From Bacteroidota bacterium (GTDB lineage Bacteria > Bacteroidota > Bacteroidia > UKL13-3), in NCBI GenBank assembly GCA_027488905.1, contig JAIYAT010000035.1, positions 434,001-498,000 of the forward strand: a DNA stretch of 64,000 nt, written 5' to 3'. Below, piece after piece: positions 53,219-61,481 of this stretch. Each line of letters opens with the position of its first letter. Positions within the stretch are counted from its first letter, which is position 1. The position numbers and the translations under genes are program-made. The notes under the pieces are model-generated. The model had not been told where the DNA came from. It made no database searches and was given only the letters and a program-made list of their open reading frames with translations.

Positions 53219-54172
53219 TCGAATATTTCTACCTGTTTTTAACTTAGTTGTGGTTTTTATGCCATTGAGCTTACTCAACTTTTTTGCACTAAGGCCATAG
53301 CGTTTGGCTATTTTAACGATGGTATCGCCTTTTCTAGCCTTAACATACTTAGGAACTTTCTTAGCCTTTTGCGCCTTTAGCTTAGCTGATTGTACTTCGT
53401 ATAAATGTTTAAAACATCCTTTATCTACCTGAAAAGTATCTGCTAAAAGAGAGCCGCTTGGAAAATGAATGATGGTAGCTGGGTCTATTTTTTCGCCTTG
53501 AAACCTAACTTCAAAATGTAAGTGTGGGCCAGTTGACCTGCCTGTAGAACCTGCTAAACCAATGATGTTTCCTCCCTTAACAGGCTGACCAGGATAACAT
53601 AGCAATTGAGAAAAATGCGCATATAAAGTTTCTAACCCATTGTTATGCCTAATGAGCACCACATAGCCATAATCTGCGCTGCGCTTGGCTATGCGCACCA
53701 CTCCTTCAAAAGCTGCATACACAGGGTCGCCAACCTCCATACGAATGTCGGTACCAAAATGAAATTTTTGCCTCCTACCCCAGCGCCTAAAACCAAAATT
53801 AGAAGTTACATCACCAATTGCGGGTGGATGGAAAGAGCAATCTTCATAACCAGAAAGCACTAAGTTAATAGTGTCTTCCATAGTTTTTAAATCAACCTTA
53901 TAAGGGTTTATAGTAATGGTATCCCAACCCAAATAAAAACCTCTGGCAGGGGCATACGTGGTGTCAAACCTAAAGTTTCGAGGCCTTATAAAATCCCAAT
54001 AATGGTCGTTTTCAGAATAAACAATGCTGTCATACTCGTTAGACTCTTCTTCTCCTTCCTCTTCTTCAACGCCATCTTCAAAAAATTCAGTTGAATCTGG
54101 ACCAATTATTACTTGCCCATTTGCCTGATGAAAACCTACCCATAAAAAAAAACCTATAATTAATTTCTTCAA
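53210..54172 (-). CDS. Secreted M23 endopeptidase with LysM domain
   Basis: 320 residues. A signal peptide (to 'HQANGQ') precedes a very acidic stretch, then a LytM/M23 domain (about 130-235) with the zinc ligands in 'FHFGTDIR', 'LETLYAHFSQL' and 'GPHLHFEV', and a C-terminal LysM (about 275-318: 'YVKARKGDTIVKIAKRYGLSAKKLSKLNG'). It should cut peptidoglycan cross-links or stems while bound to the wall. It follows ribF by 17 bp on the same strand, so it is probably co-transcribed with it. Confidence 0.94.
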   Translation of the reverse strand: MKKLIIGFFLWVGFHQANGQVIIGPDSTEFFEDGVEEEEGEEESNEYDSIVYSENDHYWDFIRPRNFRFDTTYAPARGFYLGWDTITINPYKVDLKTMEDTINLVLSGYEDCSFHPPAIGDVTSNFGFRRWGRRQKFHFGTDIRMEVGDPVYAAFEGVVRIAKRSADYGYVVLIRHNNGLETLYAHFSQLLCYPGQPVKGGNIIGLAGSTGRSTGPHLHFEVRFQGEKIDPATIIHFPSGSLLADTFQVDKGCFKHLYEVQSAKLKAQKAKKVPKYVKARKGDTIVKIAKRYGLSAKKLSKLNGIKTTTKLKTGRNIRTR

Positions 54173-54189
54173 AATACTTTTTCGTTTGT

Positions 54190-55125
54190 TTAAGTGCTTT
54201 TTGAAAGTGCACTTAGTGCTTGCAATTTATCACAATGTAATTGAGTTTTTAGTTCCTCTATGCTAGAAAAGTTCTGTTCTTCCCTTAGCTTTTCCACAAA
54301 TGCCACCCGTATGTTTTGATAGTAAATGTCTTCATTGAAATCAAACATGTTGATTTCTATACTTCTTCCTTTTCCTGGGATGGTTGGATTAAGTCCAATA
54401 TTTAACATTCCGCCGTAGATTTTACCATCAACTTCTGCTTTTGCAGCATATACTCCATCTGCTGGTAATAACTTTAAAGAATTTACGGGTTCGAGATTAG
54501 CAGTAGGATATCCTATTGTTCTACCCAACTTTCTGCCATCAACAACCCTGCCTTCGAAACTGTATGTCTTACTTAAATAACGCGATGCCAATTGAACATC
54601 TCCAATTTTAATTGCCTCTCTTATTTTTGTAGAACTCACTGCTACATGATCAACATCCTGTTCTGGAATTTCGAATACCTCAAAACCATAAGCAGGACCG
54701 TATAGCTTTAAGTGTTCAAAACTACCTTCTCGATTCTTTCCAAATCTATGATTATAACCAATCACTAGGCATTTGGTTCCAATTTTATCAACGATGATAT
54801 CTCTGATAAATTCTAAAGAGCTTAACCTAGAAAAGTCTTTTGTAAATGGCAAAATCAACAAATGATCGATTCCTTGGTCTTTAAGTAGTTCTATTTTTTC
54901 ATCTAAAGTTGAAAGTAATTGTAAACCATGATCCTCTGGAAATAAAACCATTCGAGGATGCGGCTCATAAGTTATCACAACAGTTTCACCTTGCTTTTCT
55001 TTGGCAAGATTCTTTAGATAATTTAATATTACTTGATGAGCAATATGCACTCCATCAAAAGTGCCCTGCGTTACAATCGCACAGGATAGTTTTTTAAAAT
55101 CAGCTAAGCTACGGTAAACCTTCAT
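54190..55125 (-). CDS. ribF: Bifunctional riboflavin kinase / FAD synthetase
   Basis: 311 residues. The N-terminal FMN adenylyltransferase domain shows 'AIVTQGTFDGVHIAHQVIL' and 'VIGYNHRFGKNREGSFEHL', with the ISSTKIR-like 'VSSTKIREAI'. The C-terminal flavokinase domain (about 185-305) shows 'GRTIGYPTANLEP', 'DGVYAA' and 'GMLNIGLNPTI'. It makes FMN and FAD from riboflavin. It leads the M23 peptidase gene on the same strand. Confidence 0.96.
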   Translation of the reverse strand: MKVYRSLADFKKLSCAIVTQGTFDGVHIAHQVILNYLKNLAKEKQGETVVITYEPHPRMVLFPEDHGLQLLSTLDEKIELLKDQGIDHLLILPFTKDFSRLSSLEFIRDIIVDKIGTKCLVIGYNHRFGKNREGSFEHLKLYGPAYGFEVFEIPEQDVDHVAVSSTKIREAIKIGDVQLASRYLSKTYSFEGRVVDGRKLGRTIGYPTANLEPVNSLKLLPADGVYAAKAEVDGKIYGGMLNIGLNPTIPGKGRSIEINMFDFNEDIYYQNIRVAFVEKLREEQNFSSIEELKTQLHCDKLQALSALSKST

Positions 55126-55172
55126 CTATGGTTCGAAATTAACAAAAGCTTGAACCTAAAAAAATAAGGGAT

Positions 55173-55212
55173 AAAAAAAGGGCCTTCTGGTTTCCCAAGA
55201 AGACCCTTTTAA
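55173..55212 (-). terminator. Terminator downstream of hsp20
   Basis: On the minus strand AAAAGGGTCTTCT pairs with AGAAGGCCCTTTT (one U-G pair), followed by a T run. It ends the hsp20 transcript before ribF. Confidence 0.85.
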
Positions 55213-55241
55213 CCTATGAAAACTCAAGCTACCCTGCTTGT

Positions 55242-55691
55242 TTAATTAATAACGACATTGGTTTTGTTTTGTTTTACTTCCGCCTTAGGAATTTCTACCA
55301 ACAATATGCCATCTGCATAAGAAGCAGCTATCTTAGAGGCATCTACATTTTCTGGTAAAGTAAAACTCCTAGAAAATTTACCATAAAAATTTTCAACCAT
55401 ATGAAATTTGTCTTCCTTGTTTTCATTTTTCATTTTGCGCTCACCACTTATAGAAAGCACAGACTTTTCAATCTCAATTGCAATTTCTTCTTTCTTAATT
55501 CCTGGCAAGGCAAGGTAAACCTCAAATGATTTTTCGGTTTCTTTTACATCCGTTCTTGGTGTAAAAAATACATTGCGTTCAAACTTTCCTAAATTTTCAT
55601 TGAATAAAGAATCAAAAATTGAGTTTGCTTCTTTTGGCCAAAATCCTTCCTTGAAGAATTCGCGGGCCGGGTTAAATTTTACGAGTGTCAT
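55242..55691 (-). CDS. Small heat-shock protein Hsp20
   Basis: About 149 residues from the ATG at 55691 (MTLVKFNPAREF); longer readings of the frame lack a sensible N-terminus. The alpha-crystallin domain covers about 40-145: 'PRTDVKETEKSFEVYLALPGIKKEEIAIEIEKSVLSISGER', then 'NFYGKFSRSFTLPENVD' and 'ASYADGILLVEIPKAE'. The C-terminal 'VVIN' replaces the IxI tail. It is an ATP-independent holdase. It is a single gene with its own terminator. The 132-bp upstream spacer holds a GGTTCAAACC copy but no CIRCE element that I can see. Confidence 0.95.
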   Translation of the reverse strand: MTLVKFNPAREFFKEGFWPKEANSIFDSLFNENLGKFERNVFFTPRTDVKETEKSFEVYLALPGIKKEEIAIEIEKSVLSISGERKMKNENKEDKFHMVENFYGKFSRSFTLPENVDASKIAASYADGILLVEIPKAEVKQNKTNVVIN

Positions 55692-55777
55692 TGTTTTAAA
55701 TTTGATTTCTCTCTTTCGAACAATGCTTGTACCACTAGAAGAAAAAAGACAATATGGCTTAAAAATAGCTAAATATA

Positions 55778-55787
55778 GGTTCAAACC
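55778..55787 (+). repeat. GGTTCAAACC dispersed decamer
   Basis: Intergenic copy about 87 bp upstream of the hsp20 ATG and about 36 bp past the CsgG-like gene's stop; followed by GA, giving GGTTCAAACCGA. Confidence 0.8.
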
Positions 55788-55823
55788 GAACAAATAAAAG
55801 ACATTTTGTCTTTAAACTACTGA

Positions 55824-57191
55824 TTATTTGTCTATATATAAGATGATATCTGCATTAAGCTTTTCTGCAATGGACCGACAAATCTCATGAGTCATTTCTT
55901 CTTTGCTTGTGATAAATCGCTTAACCTGATTAAACTGCTCTCTAAACTCGGTTGGTTTTGGAGGCAATTGGTTGTTCCTAGGAAGCTCAGGATAAAGTGC
56001 ATTTACATTGCCATTGTACTTTGAATTATGAAATTCATCAATTCTTTCCTCACTAATAACTTCACTTGCTACCACTTGGCCTGTTTGTGTAGAAACCAAT
56101 TGATAAAAGACCCTGTAGTATAATTTTCGTTTCTGGAAAGTATCGGCATATTTTACCTTTTTGAACCTAGTAACAGACTGCGGAAAACTTGACGTTGGCA
56201 AAGTTATCGTTTCGGTAAAGGCTTCAAATGCCACAATTGAATCTGTGATAGGACCTATATCTTCATAAACCAAATCTGAAATGGCTGTCATAAGAACATA
56301 CTTTAAACCAATCAATTGCCCAGCCTTTGCAGCACTTTCTGGGTCAACTAAGCCGCTCATACCTAATTGTTGTTCGCGCAACATAGCCTCTAATGCACTG
56401 CGGTCAATAACCTTTAAAAATGGATTCTTATTTTTAACTAAGGTTGCAATCAACTGCTGATAAAGTTTTTGGTCGAACCCAATACTTTGCGTTTGATTTT
56501 GAACTGGCAAAACGCCCAAGCCAACAGCGCCCTTGCGCAAGGTTTCTTCCTTTAAAAATTTTGTATTCTTATAGTTTATATCTACCGCTAAAACTTTGTC
56601 AAAATCACCTAAAGCTTCTTTATAATTTTCGGCGGTCAAATACTTAGCTCCTCTTTGGTATAAAGGCTCTGCAATGCTTTTTATACGCAATACAGTTACG
56701 TCCTTATAAGTTGAATCTACATTTGCTATTTTATTAAAAATTAGTTCTGCCTTTTCGTATTTGTTTTCCTTCATTAAGAGAAGGCCTTCTTCATATTTTT
56801 TAGTGATGTATGCATTTTTAATTTCTTCATAGACATCATCGTATAAATTAGTCCACTCAAGTGTTACACCAACTTTTTGACATCGATTAAAGTACTTCTT
56901 ACAAGCTAAATATTGGTTAACAGATTCTTCCTCAGCATTGGCAACAACGTATTTTCCAAATTCACCAAACTTACGTTGCAAAACAACATCGCCATGTTCT
57001 TTTAAACCTTTCAAGGCGATTGGATCTGAAGGCTTCACTAATAAAGCATTATAGTATAAATTTGCAGCAGCATCGTGGTCTCCCGATAAAGCAGCAGTGT
57101 TTGCATCCTTAATAAATTTTTTGGAAGGGTTGCAGGAAGCAATAATTATGAATACACAAGCTAAACCAATTATTAAAATACTTCTCTTCAT
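55824..57191 (-). CDS. TPR lipoprotein with CsgG-like domain
   Basis: 455 residues. The lipoprotein signal 'IIGLACVFIIIASC' places the lipidated cysteine at about residue 20. TPR-like helical repeats occupy ~25-215 ('AALSGDHDAAANLYYNALLVKPSDPIALKGL', 'LTAENYKEALGDFDKVLAVD'). A CsgG/TolB-N-like domain (about 220-310) has 'GVLPVQNQTQSIGFDQKLYQQLI', 'VIDRSALEAMLREQQ' and 'AGQLIGLKYVLMTAIS'. It is probably an outer-membrane-associated periplasmic lipoprotein, possibly in envelope export. It begins one base after argS ends, so it is expressed with argS. Confidence 0.85.
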   Translation of the reverse strand: MKRSILIIGLACVFIIIASCNPSKKFIKDANTAALSGDHDAAANLYYNALLVKPSDPIALKGLKEHGDVVLQRKFGEFGKYVVANAEEESVNQYLACKKYFNRCQKVGVTLEWTNLYDDVYEEIKNAYITKKYEEGLLLMKENKYEKAELIFNKIANVDSTYKDVTVLRIKSIAEPLYQRGAKYLTAENYKEALGDFDKVLAVDINYKNTKFLKEETLRKGAVGLGVLPVQNQTQSIGFDQKLYQQLIATLVKNKNPFLKVIDRSALEAMLREQQLGMSGLVDPESAAKAGQLIGLKYVLMTAISDLVYEDIGPITDSIVAFEAFTETITLPTSSFPQSVTRFKKVKYADTFQKRKLYYRVFYQLVSTQTGQVVASEVISEERIDEFHNSKYNGNVNALYPELPRNNQLPPKPTEFREQFNQVKRFITSKEEMTHEICRSIAEKLNADIILYIDK

Positions 57192-57192
57192 G

Positions 57193-58974
57193 TTACATTT
57201 TTTCTGGAACCGAAATTCCTAATAAGCCAAATCCAGATTGTATTACTTGAGCCGTAAGTTTGCAAGTTAAAATTCTTAAGGCACGTTGGTCTAAGTTACT
57301 TTCGTTGAGCACTTGATGGTCGTGATAAAAACTACTATATGCTTTGGCTAGGTCAAAAACATAATTGCAAATTATTCCAGGACTTAAATCCTTTCCAGCT
57401 TCTTTAATTACCAATGGATATTGATACAATTTAACAAGCAAGTTTTTTTCAATTTTACTCAATTGAACCTTAGAACTATCAAAAGACAAAGCATTAATCT
57501 CACCAGCATTTCTTAGGATAGATTTAATTCGGGCATGAGTATATTGAATAAAAGGCCCAGTATTTCCTTGAAAATCTATAGACTCGGCAGGGTTAAACAT
57601 CATTTTTTTCTTTGGATCAACCTTTAACAGAAAATATTTTAAAGCTCCCATGCCAATAGTATGATAAAGGTTCTGCAATTCTGAATCTGATTCACCTTCC
57701 ATTTTACCTAAGGCTTTGGTAGTTTCTGCTGCAGTTTCCTCCATGGTTGCAATTAGGTCATCTGCATCTACCACTGTACCTTCCCTGCTTTTCATTTTGC
57801 CTTCGGGCAATTCAACCATTCCATAGCTTAAATGAAAAATTCCATCGGCATATGGCTTATCAAGTTTTTGTGCAATTTTCTGTAACACTTTAAAATGATA
57901 ATCTTGCTCGTTACCTACCACATAAATTGAACGATTACAATTGAAATCATTATACTTTAATTCGGCAGTACCTAAATCTTGGGTAATATAAACAGAGGTG
58001 CCATCGCCGCGTAAGACTAACTTTTGGTCTAATCCATCTTCACTCAAATCAATCCAAACCGACTGATTTTCTTTCTTATAAAAAACATTTGTTTCTAATC
58101 CTTCCTGAACAATTTCCTTGCCTAACAAATAAGTATTTGACTCATAATAATATTTATCAAATTGAACCCCAAGTTTTTGATAGGTTTTTTCAAAACCGGC
58201 GTAAACCCAATTGTTCATCATTTCCCAAACCGCAATGGTTTCCGGGTCGTTTTGTTCCCATTTAAGTAACAATTCTTGCGCGGCCAAAATGATAGGCGCA
58301 TTTTTCTTGGCCTCCTCTTCGGTATGTCCAGAAGCAATTAAATCTTCGATTTCTTTTTTATAATGTTTATCAAAGATTACATAGTATTTCCCAACCAAAT
58401 GATCGCCTTTTAGTTGCGCAGAATCAGGTGTTTCACCATTTCCAAAACGCATCCAAGCAAGCATGCTTTTGCAAATATGTATCCCTCTATCATTTACCAA
58501 ATTACAGGTAAACACTTTATGACCATTTGCTTTTAGTATTTGGGCTACAGAAAACCCCAAAAGGTTGTTTCTAATATGTCCTAAATGTAAAGGTTTATTG
58601 GTGTTTGGCGAAGAATATTCAACCAAAACAGCTTCATTAATATTTGGTTCAATAAAACCAAAACTTGAATTATGAACTTCTTTCGATATGAAATCTAACC
58701 AAATTTGTTCTTTAACAATTAGGTTCAAGAATCCTTTTATCACATTAAAGGATGCAAATAATTCGGTTTGAACCAAGAGTTCACTCCCAATATCATTAGC
58801 TGTTTGTTCTGGATTTTTTCTAGAAATCTTGAGGAATGGAAACACCACAAAGGTAAAGTCTCCTTCAAAGTCATCAGAAGTTTGTTCTATAGAAATATCC
58901 TCGGCACTTAGAGTTGCGCCATATAACTTTTGTAAGGATAAGGAAAGTTGTTCTTTGATTAAATCTTGTACCAT
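57193..58974 (-). CDS. argS: Arginyl-tRNA synthetase
   Basis: 593 residues, class I synthetase. An N-terminal Add-1 domain (~1-105) precedes the catalytic core with the HIGH motif as 'HLGH' inside 'SSPNTNKPLHLGHIRNN', 'GDGTSVYITQDLGTAE', the KMSKS-equivalent 'GKMKSREGTVVDADDL', and 'NPAESIDFQGNTGPFIQYTHARI'. The C-terminal anticodon-binding domain ends in 'LGISVPEKM'. It charges tRNA-Arg. It is followed after one base by the CsgG-like lipoprotein gene. A terminator stem lies just upstream, closing the sigma-factor operon. Confidence 0.97.
   Translation of the reverse strand: MVQDLIKEQLSLSLQKLYGATLSAEDISIEQTSDDFEGDFTFVVFPFLKISRKNPEQTANDIGSELLVQTELFASFNVIKGFLNLIVKEQIWLDFISKEVHNSSFGFIEPNINEAVLVEYSSPNTNKPLHLGHIRNNLLGFSVAQILKANGHKVFTCNLVNDRGIHICKSMLAWMRFGNGETPDSAQLKGDHLVGKYYVIFDKHYKKEIEDLIASGHTEEEAKKNAPIILAAQELLLKWEQNDPETIAVWEMMNNWVYAGFEKTYQKLGVQFDKYYYESNTYLLGKEIVQEGLETNVFYKKENQSVWIDLSEDGLDQKLVLRGDGTSVYITQDLGTAELKYNDFNCNRSIYVVGNEQDYHFKVLQKIAQKLDKPYADGIFHLSYGMVELPEGKMKSREGTVVDADDLIATMEETAAETTKALGKMEGESDSELQNLYHTIGMGALKYFLLKVDPKKKMMFNPAESIDFQGNTGPFIQYTHARIKSILRNAGEINALSFDSSKVQLSKIEKNLLVKLYQYPLVIKEAGKDLSPGIICNYVFDLAKAYSSFYHDHQVLNESNLDQRALRILTCKLTAQVIQSGFGLLGISVPEKM
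58765..58774 (+). repeat. GGTTTGAACC dispersed decamer
   Basis: Inside argS; on the coding strand it is read as G GTT CAA ACC (Val-Gln-Thr). It is part of the 17-mer TTCGGTTTGAACCAAGA that also occurs at 8322-8338. Confidence 0.8.
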
Positions 58975-59010
58975 TGTTGCAAAAAAGAACTGCGAATATA
59001 ACCAAAGAAA

Positions 59011-59050
59011 ATAAAAGAGGCCGACACTTAATGATGCCGGCCTCTTTTAT
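59011..59050 (-). terminator. Terminator of the sigma-factor operon
   Basis: ATAAAAGAGGCCG...CGGCCTCTTTTAT forms a 13-pair outer stem around a small loop, with A/T runs on both sides. It lies at the stop of the small gene at 59051 and upstream of argS. Confidence 0.92.
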
Positions 59051-59293
59051 CTAAACCTTTTCAGTTGACGTTTCCGATACAGTTTTGGAATATTCCATCA
59101 CCAAATCTATACTGGTTTTGGAAGGTTCCTCTTCTAATTGTGCAATTAAACCAATAGCAGATTTAAGGTTATTGAGTTTAGTTTGCAAGTCTTTGTTTAC
59201 TGCTAATTCCCTTTCAATGGCCTGTGAATCTTCTTGAGATAATTCACCATAAAAATACAATAGCAATTCGTTTTCTGTGTAAATTTGAAGCAT
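59051..59293 (-). CDS. Small soluble protein, possible zinc-less anti-sigma factor
   Basis: About 80 residues from the ATG at 59293 (59299 is an alternative). 'ENELLLYFYGELSQEDSQAIERELAVNKDLQTKLNNL' follows the pattern of the N-terminal helical domain of ECF anti-sigma factors ('ELLLYLYGELSEEE...IE.HL'). It contains no Cys or His, so no zinc site, and no membrane span. It is the last gene of a minus-strand set beginning with an ECF sigma factor. An anti-sigma role is inferred from pattern and position only. Confidence 0.6.
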   Translation of the reverse strand: MLQIYTENELLLYFYGELSQEDSQAIERELAVNKDLQTKLNNLKSAIGLIAQLEEEPSKTSIDLVMEYSKTVSETSTEKV

Positions 59294-59369
59294 AAGCATG
59301 TGTTTAATGAACAACTAAAAAACGCATGCTTAGCCTCAAATATTTTATACGAAAGCAAAACCCAAGACT

Positions 59370-59948
59370 TTATTCTTCAAAAGACAAGTTAGTTGGCTGA
59401 TCCTTAGGGGCATTTTCTTTTGCGTAAGGAATAGTTGGTTTAACATCTTTCCCTACTACCTCAAAAGTAAGTTCATCAAACCAAAGCTGACCACCTCCGC
59501 TTAGCAAAGCGCCGTAGGCAATATTGGAGGCCTGTTTAGGCACATCCACAATAATTTCGCATTTTACCCAATCAGTGTTTCCTTTAATTTTTCTATTTGC
59601 CATATTATCAAAAACATAAGGAGCACCTGGTACTTCACTATCAATTCTTAGCCAAAATCCACCCCAACCATTTACCTCAGAAGTTTTTATGAAGCCAGAC
59701 ATTTTCAATCTTTTACCTGCAAAATTCCCTGGCTTTAGGTTTTGAACTAATGTTCCAAACCCCTTCACTTTACCAGATTCTGAGCGAATGGTTGCGGCGT
59801 TGCTGCCTTCAATTCCTGCTCCTTTGTCAATCCCAATTTCATAACGATCAGGATTGCTGCCTGCTTTATACCAACCTTTAGGTACATCGAAGGCGTACAT
59901 TGCTACCAGAACCACCAATAGCAATGCTTTTACTGCATGTGATTTCAT
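59370..59948 (-). CDS. Secreted carbohydrate-binding-like beta-sandwich protein
   Basis: 192 residues with a signal peptide (to about 'LVAMYAFD'). The rest looks like a galactose-binding-type jelly roll: 'GWYKAGSNPDRYEIGIDKG', 'GFGTLVQNLKPGNFAGKRLKMSGFIKT', 'GWGGFWLRID', 'TDWVKCEIIVDVP' and 'GALLSGGGQLWFDELTFEVV'. I cannot give a ligand. It lies between the ECF sigma factor gene (52 bp) and the small possible anti-sigma gene, so it may be a target or sensor of the same system. Confidence 0.7.
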   Translation of the reverse strand: MKSHAVKALLLVVLVAMYAFDVPKGWYKAGSNPDRYEIGIDKGAGIEGSNAATIRSESGKVKGFGTLVQNLKPGNFAGKRLKMSGFIKTSEVNGWGGFWLRIDSEVPGAPYVFDNMANRKIKGNTDWVKCEIIVDVPKQASNIAYGALLSGGGQLWFDELTFEVVGKDVKPTIPYAKENAPKDQPTNLSFEE

Positions 59949-59989
59949 AAATTATATAGATTAAGGGTTAAAAAATAGGTAGCTATTTT

Positions 59990-59999
59990 GGTTCAAACC
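59990..59999 (+). repeat. GGTTCAAACC dispersed decamer
   Basis: Intergenic copy directly after the sigma factor stop codon (60001), in the spacer to the jelly-roll protein gene. Confidence 0.8.
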
Positions 60000-60000
60000 A

Positions 60001-60579
60001 TTACAGTTGAACCCCTTTGGCCACCATTAATTTTCTCAAATTGTTGAGGGCATAGCGCATTCGCCCTAGTGCTGTGTTGATGCTTACACCTGTTTTGTCG
60101 GCAATTTCTTTGAAGCTTAAATCACCCCAGTGACGTAAGATTAATACTTCACGCTGTTCTTCAGGCAAAAGGTGAATTAAGTCTTTTATTTGCCTTTCGG
60201 TTTGGAGTTGCATGATTTTGTCTTCCTTGCTTTCTTCAGCAATTACAAGGTAACTAAAGATATCGTTGCCTTCACTATCGGTAATGGTTACATCGCGCTT
60301 CATCTTGCGCACATAATCGATGGTCAGGTTTCTGGCTACCCTAACGGCCCAACCGCTGAATTTCCCTTCTTCATTATAATTACCAGATCGAAGGGTATGA
60401 ATAATCTTAATAAAGGCTTCCTGAAAAATGTCTTCCGCCAAAGGGCGATTACGCACAATTAAATTGATGGCAGAAAAAATTGAACGCTTGTGGCGGCGAA
60501 TTAATTCTTCGAGAGCTGCTTGAGTGCCTGATTGGTATAATTTCACCAACTCATGGTCACTAATTTTCTGAATAGACAT
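60001..60579 (-). CDS. ECF RNA polymerase sigma factor
   Basis: 192 residues. Sigma-2 region (about 25-90): 'RHKRSIFSAINLIVRNRPLAEDIFQEAFIKII' and 'GKFSGWAVRVARNLTIDYVRK'. Sigma-4 region (about 130-185): 'LLPEEQREVLILRHWGDLSFKEIADKTGVSINTALGRMRYAL'. It directs transcription of a regulon that probably includes its own operon. The next genes on the strand encode a secreted jelly-roll protein and a small soluble protein. The upstream spacer (60580-60727) shows no clear promoter to me. Confidence 0.95.
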   Translation of the reverse strand: MSIQKISDHELVKLYQSGTQAALEELIRRHKRSIFSAINLIVRNRPLAEDIFQEAFIKIIHTLRSGNYNEEGKFSGWAVRVARNLTIDYVRKMKRDVTITDSEGNDIFSYLVIAEESKEDKIMQLQTERQIKDLIHLLPEEQREVLILRHWGDLSFKEIADKTGVSINTALGRMRYALNNLRKLMVAKGVQL

Positions 60580-60727
60580 GGCTTTAAATATTAAAGGTTA
60601 AACCAAGAGAAAAACTAGTGTAGAGTTGTTATGCTATAAGCGAAAATTATTAGTTGGTGAATTTTGTTTTTGTTATCTGAAAACGAATTTAGAAAAGTAT
60701 TTGAATAAAACAAGCGTTAGTCAAAAT

Positions 60728-61477
60728 TTATTTTTTTCCAAGGTTGAACCGAAGCCCTAAATGCCATTGTATTGTTTGAAAAGGAGTGACTTCATCATTT
60801 TCTGATAAATCTATTCTATTTCCATTTCCATCTGTAAAAACTATTCTTCCATAATTAGGATTAGCATAAAGCATTTCCATCCCTGCGCAAACTGCTATAT
60901 GATTAGTTAAAGAAATGTTTATTCCTAATCCAGCATTAAATAAGAGTCCACTGCTAGTTGCCTTCTCTGTTAAAACAAATAAGGCTGAATCTAAATACCA
61001 CATTTGGGAGAACGACCTAAAAAGCCCGAATCCCACGCCAGCCTTGGCATATAAGTCGTAACCATTTTTGAACCAATTGGCCTTTAATCCTGGTAAAAAG
61101 ACAAATTGACTCCAAGGTGAAGTGATAAAAGCATCTTTAATGCGAGGGTCATTTATTAGTAGGAAACTTTTTATCACTTCCCCTTCAACCCCATTTTGAT
61201 TATAAGAGAACTGAAAAAAAGTATTCAATACTCTTACCTTCCTTTGGTCTTCTAGCATAAACCCCACATGATACCCAGTTTTAGCAAACCCAGATTCTTT
61301 GAGGGTTATATTATTACTTCCATAAAAACCAAATGGAATGCTAGGACCAGAATAAATACTAAGGCTTTGGCCATAAACGCTATTGAAATATAAGAAAAAG
61401 ATAAGGAATAATAAGAATGAAAAACTTCTTTTGAATGTAGATGGTTTATTTTGCAACACAATTCTTATAGGATTCAT
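60728..61477 (-). CDS. Outer-membrane beta-barrel protein
   Basis: About 249 residues from the ATG at 61477. A signal peptide ends near 'YFNSVYGQ'. Alternating hydrophobic strands follow, with ends such as 'YDLYAKAGVGFGLF', 'LLFNAGLGINISL' and the C-terminal 'IQWHLGLRFNLGKK', as in OmpW/PorT-type eight-stranded barrels. The function is unknown. Its ATG is only four bases from the divergent uvrA ATG; a GTG or TTG at codons 7 and 8 are possible alternative starts that keep the signal peptide. Confidence 0.82.
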   Translation of the reverse strand: MNPIRIVLQNKPSTFKRSFSFLLFLIFFLYFNSVYGQSLSIYSGPSIPFGFYGSNNITLKESGFAKTGYHVGFMLEDQRKVRVLNTFFQFSYNQNGVEGEVIKSFLLINDPRIKDAFITSPWSQFVFLPGLKANWFKNGYDLYAKAGVGFGLFRSFSQMWYLDSALFVLTEKATSSGLLFNAGLGINISLTNHIAVCAGMEMLYANPNYGRIVFTDGNGNRIDLSENDEVTPFQTIQWHLGLRFNLGKK

Positions 61478-61481
61478 ATAA

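Noticed and set aside
55692-55793. Longer Hsp20 start at 55793
   Set aside because: The added 34 residues do not match the family and cross the spacer containing the decamer; ATG 55691 gives the usual N-terminus.
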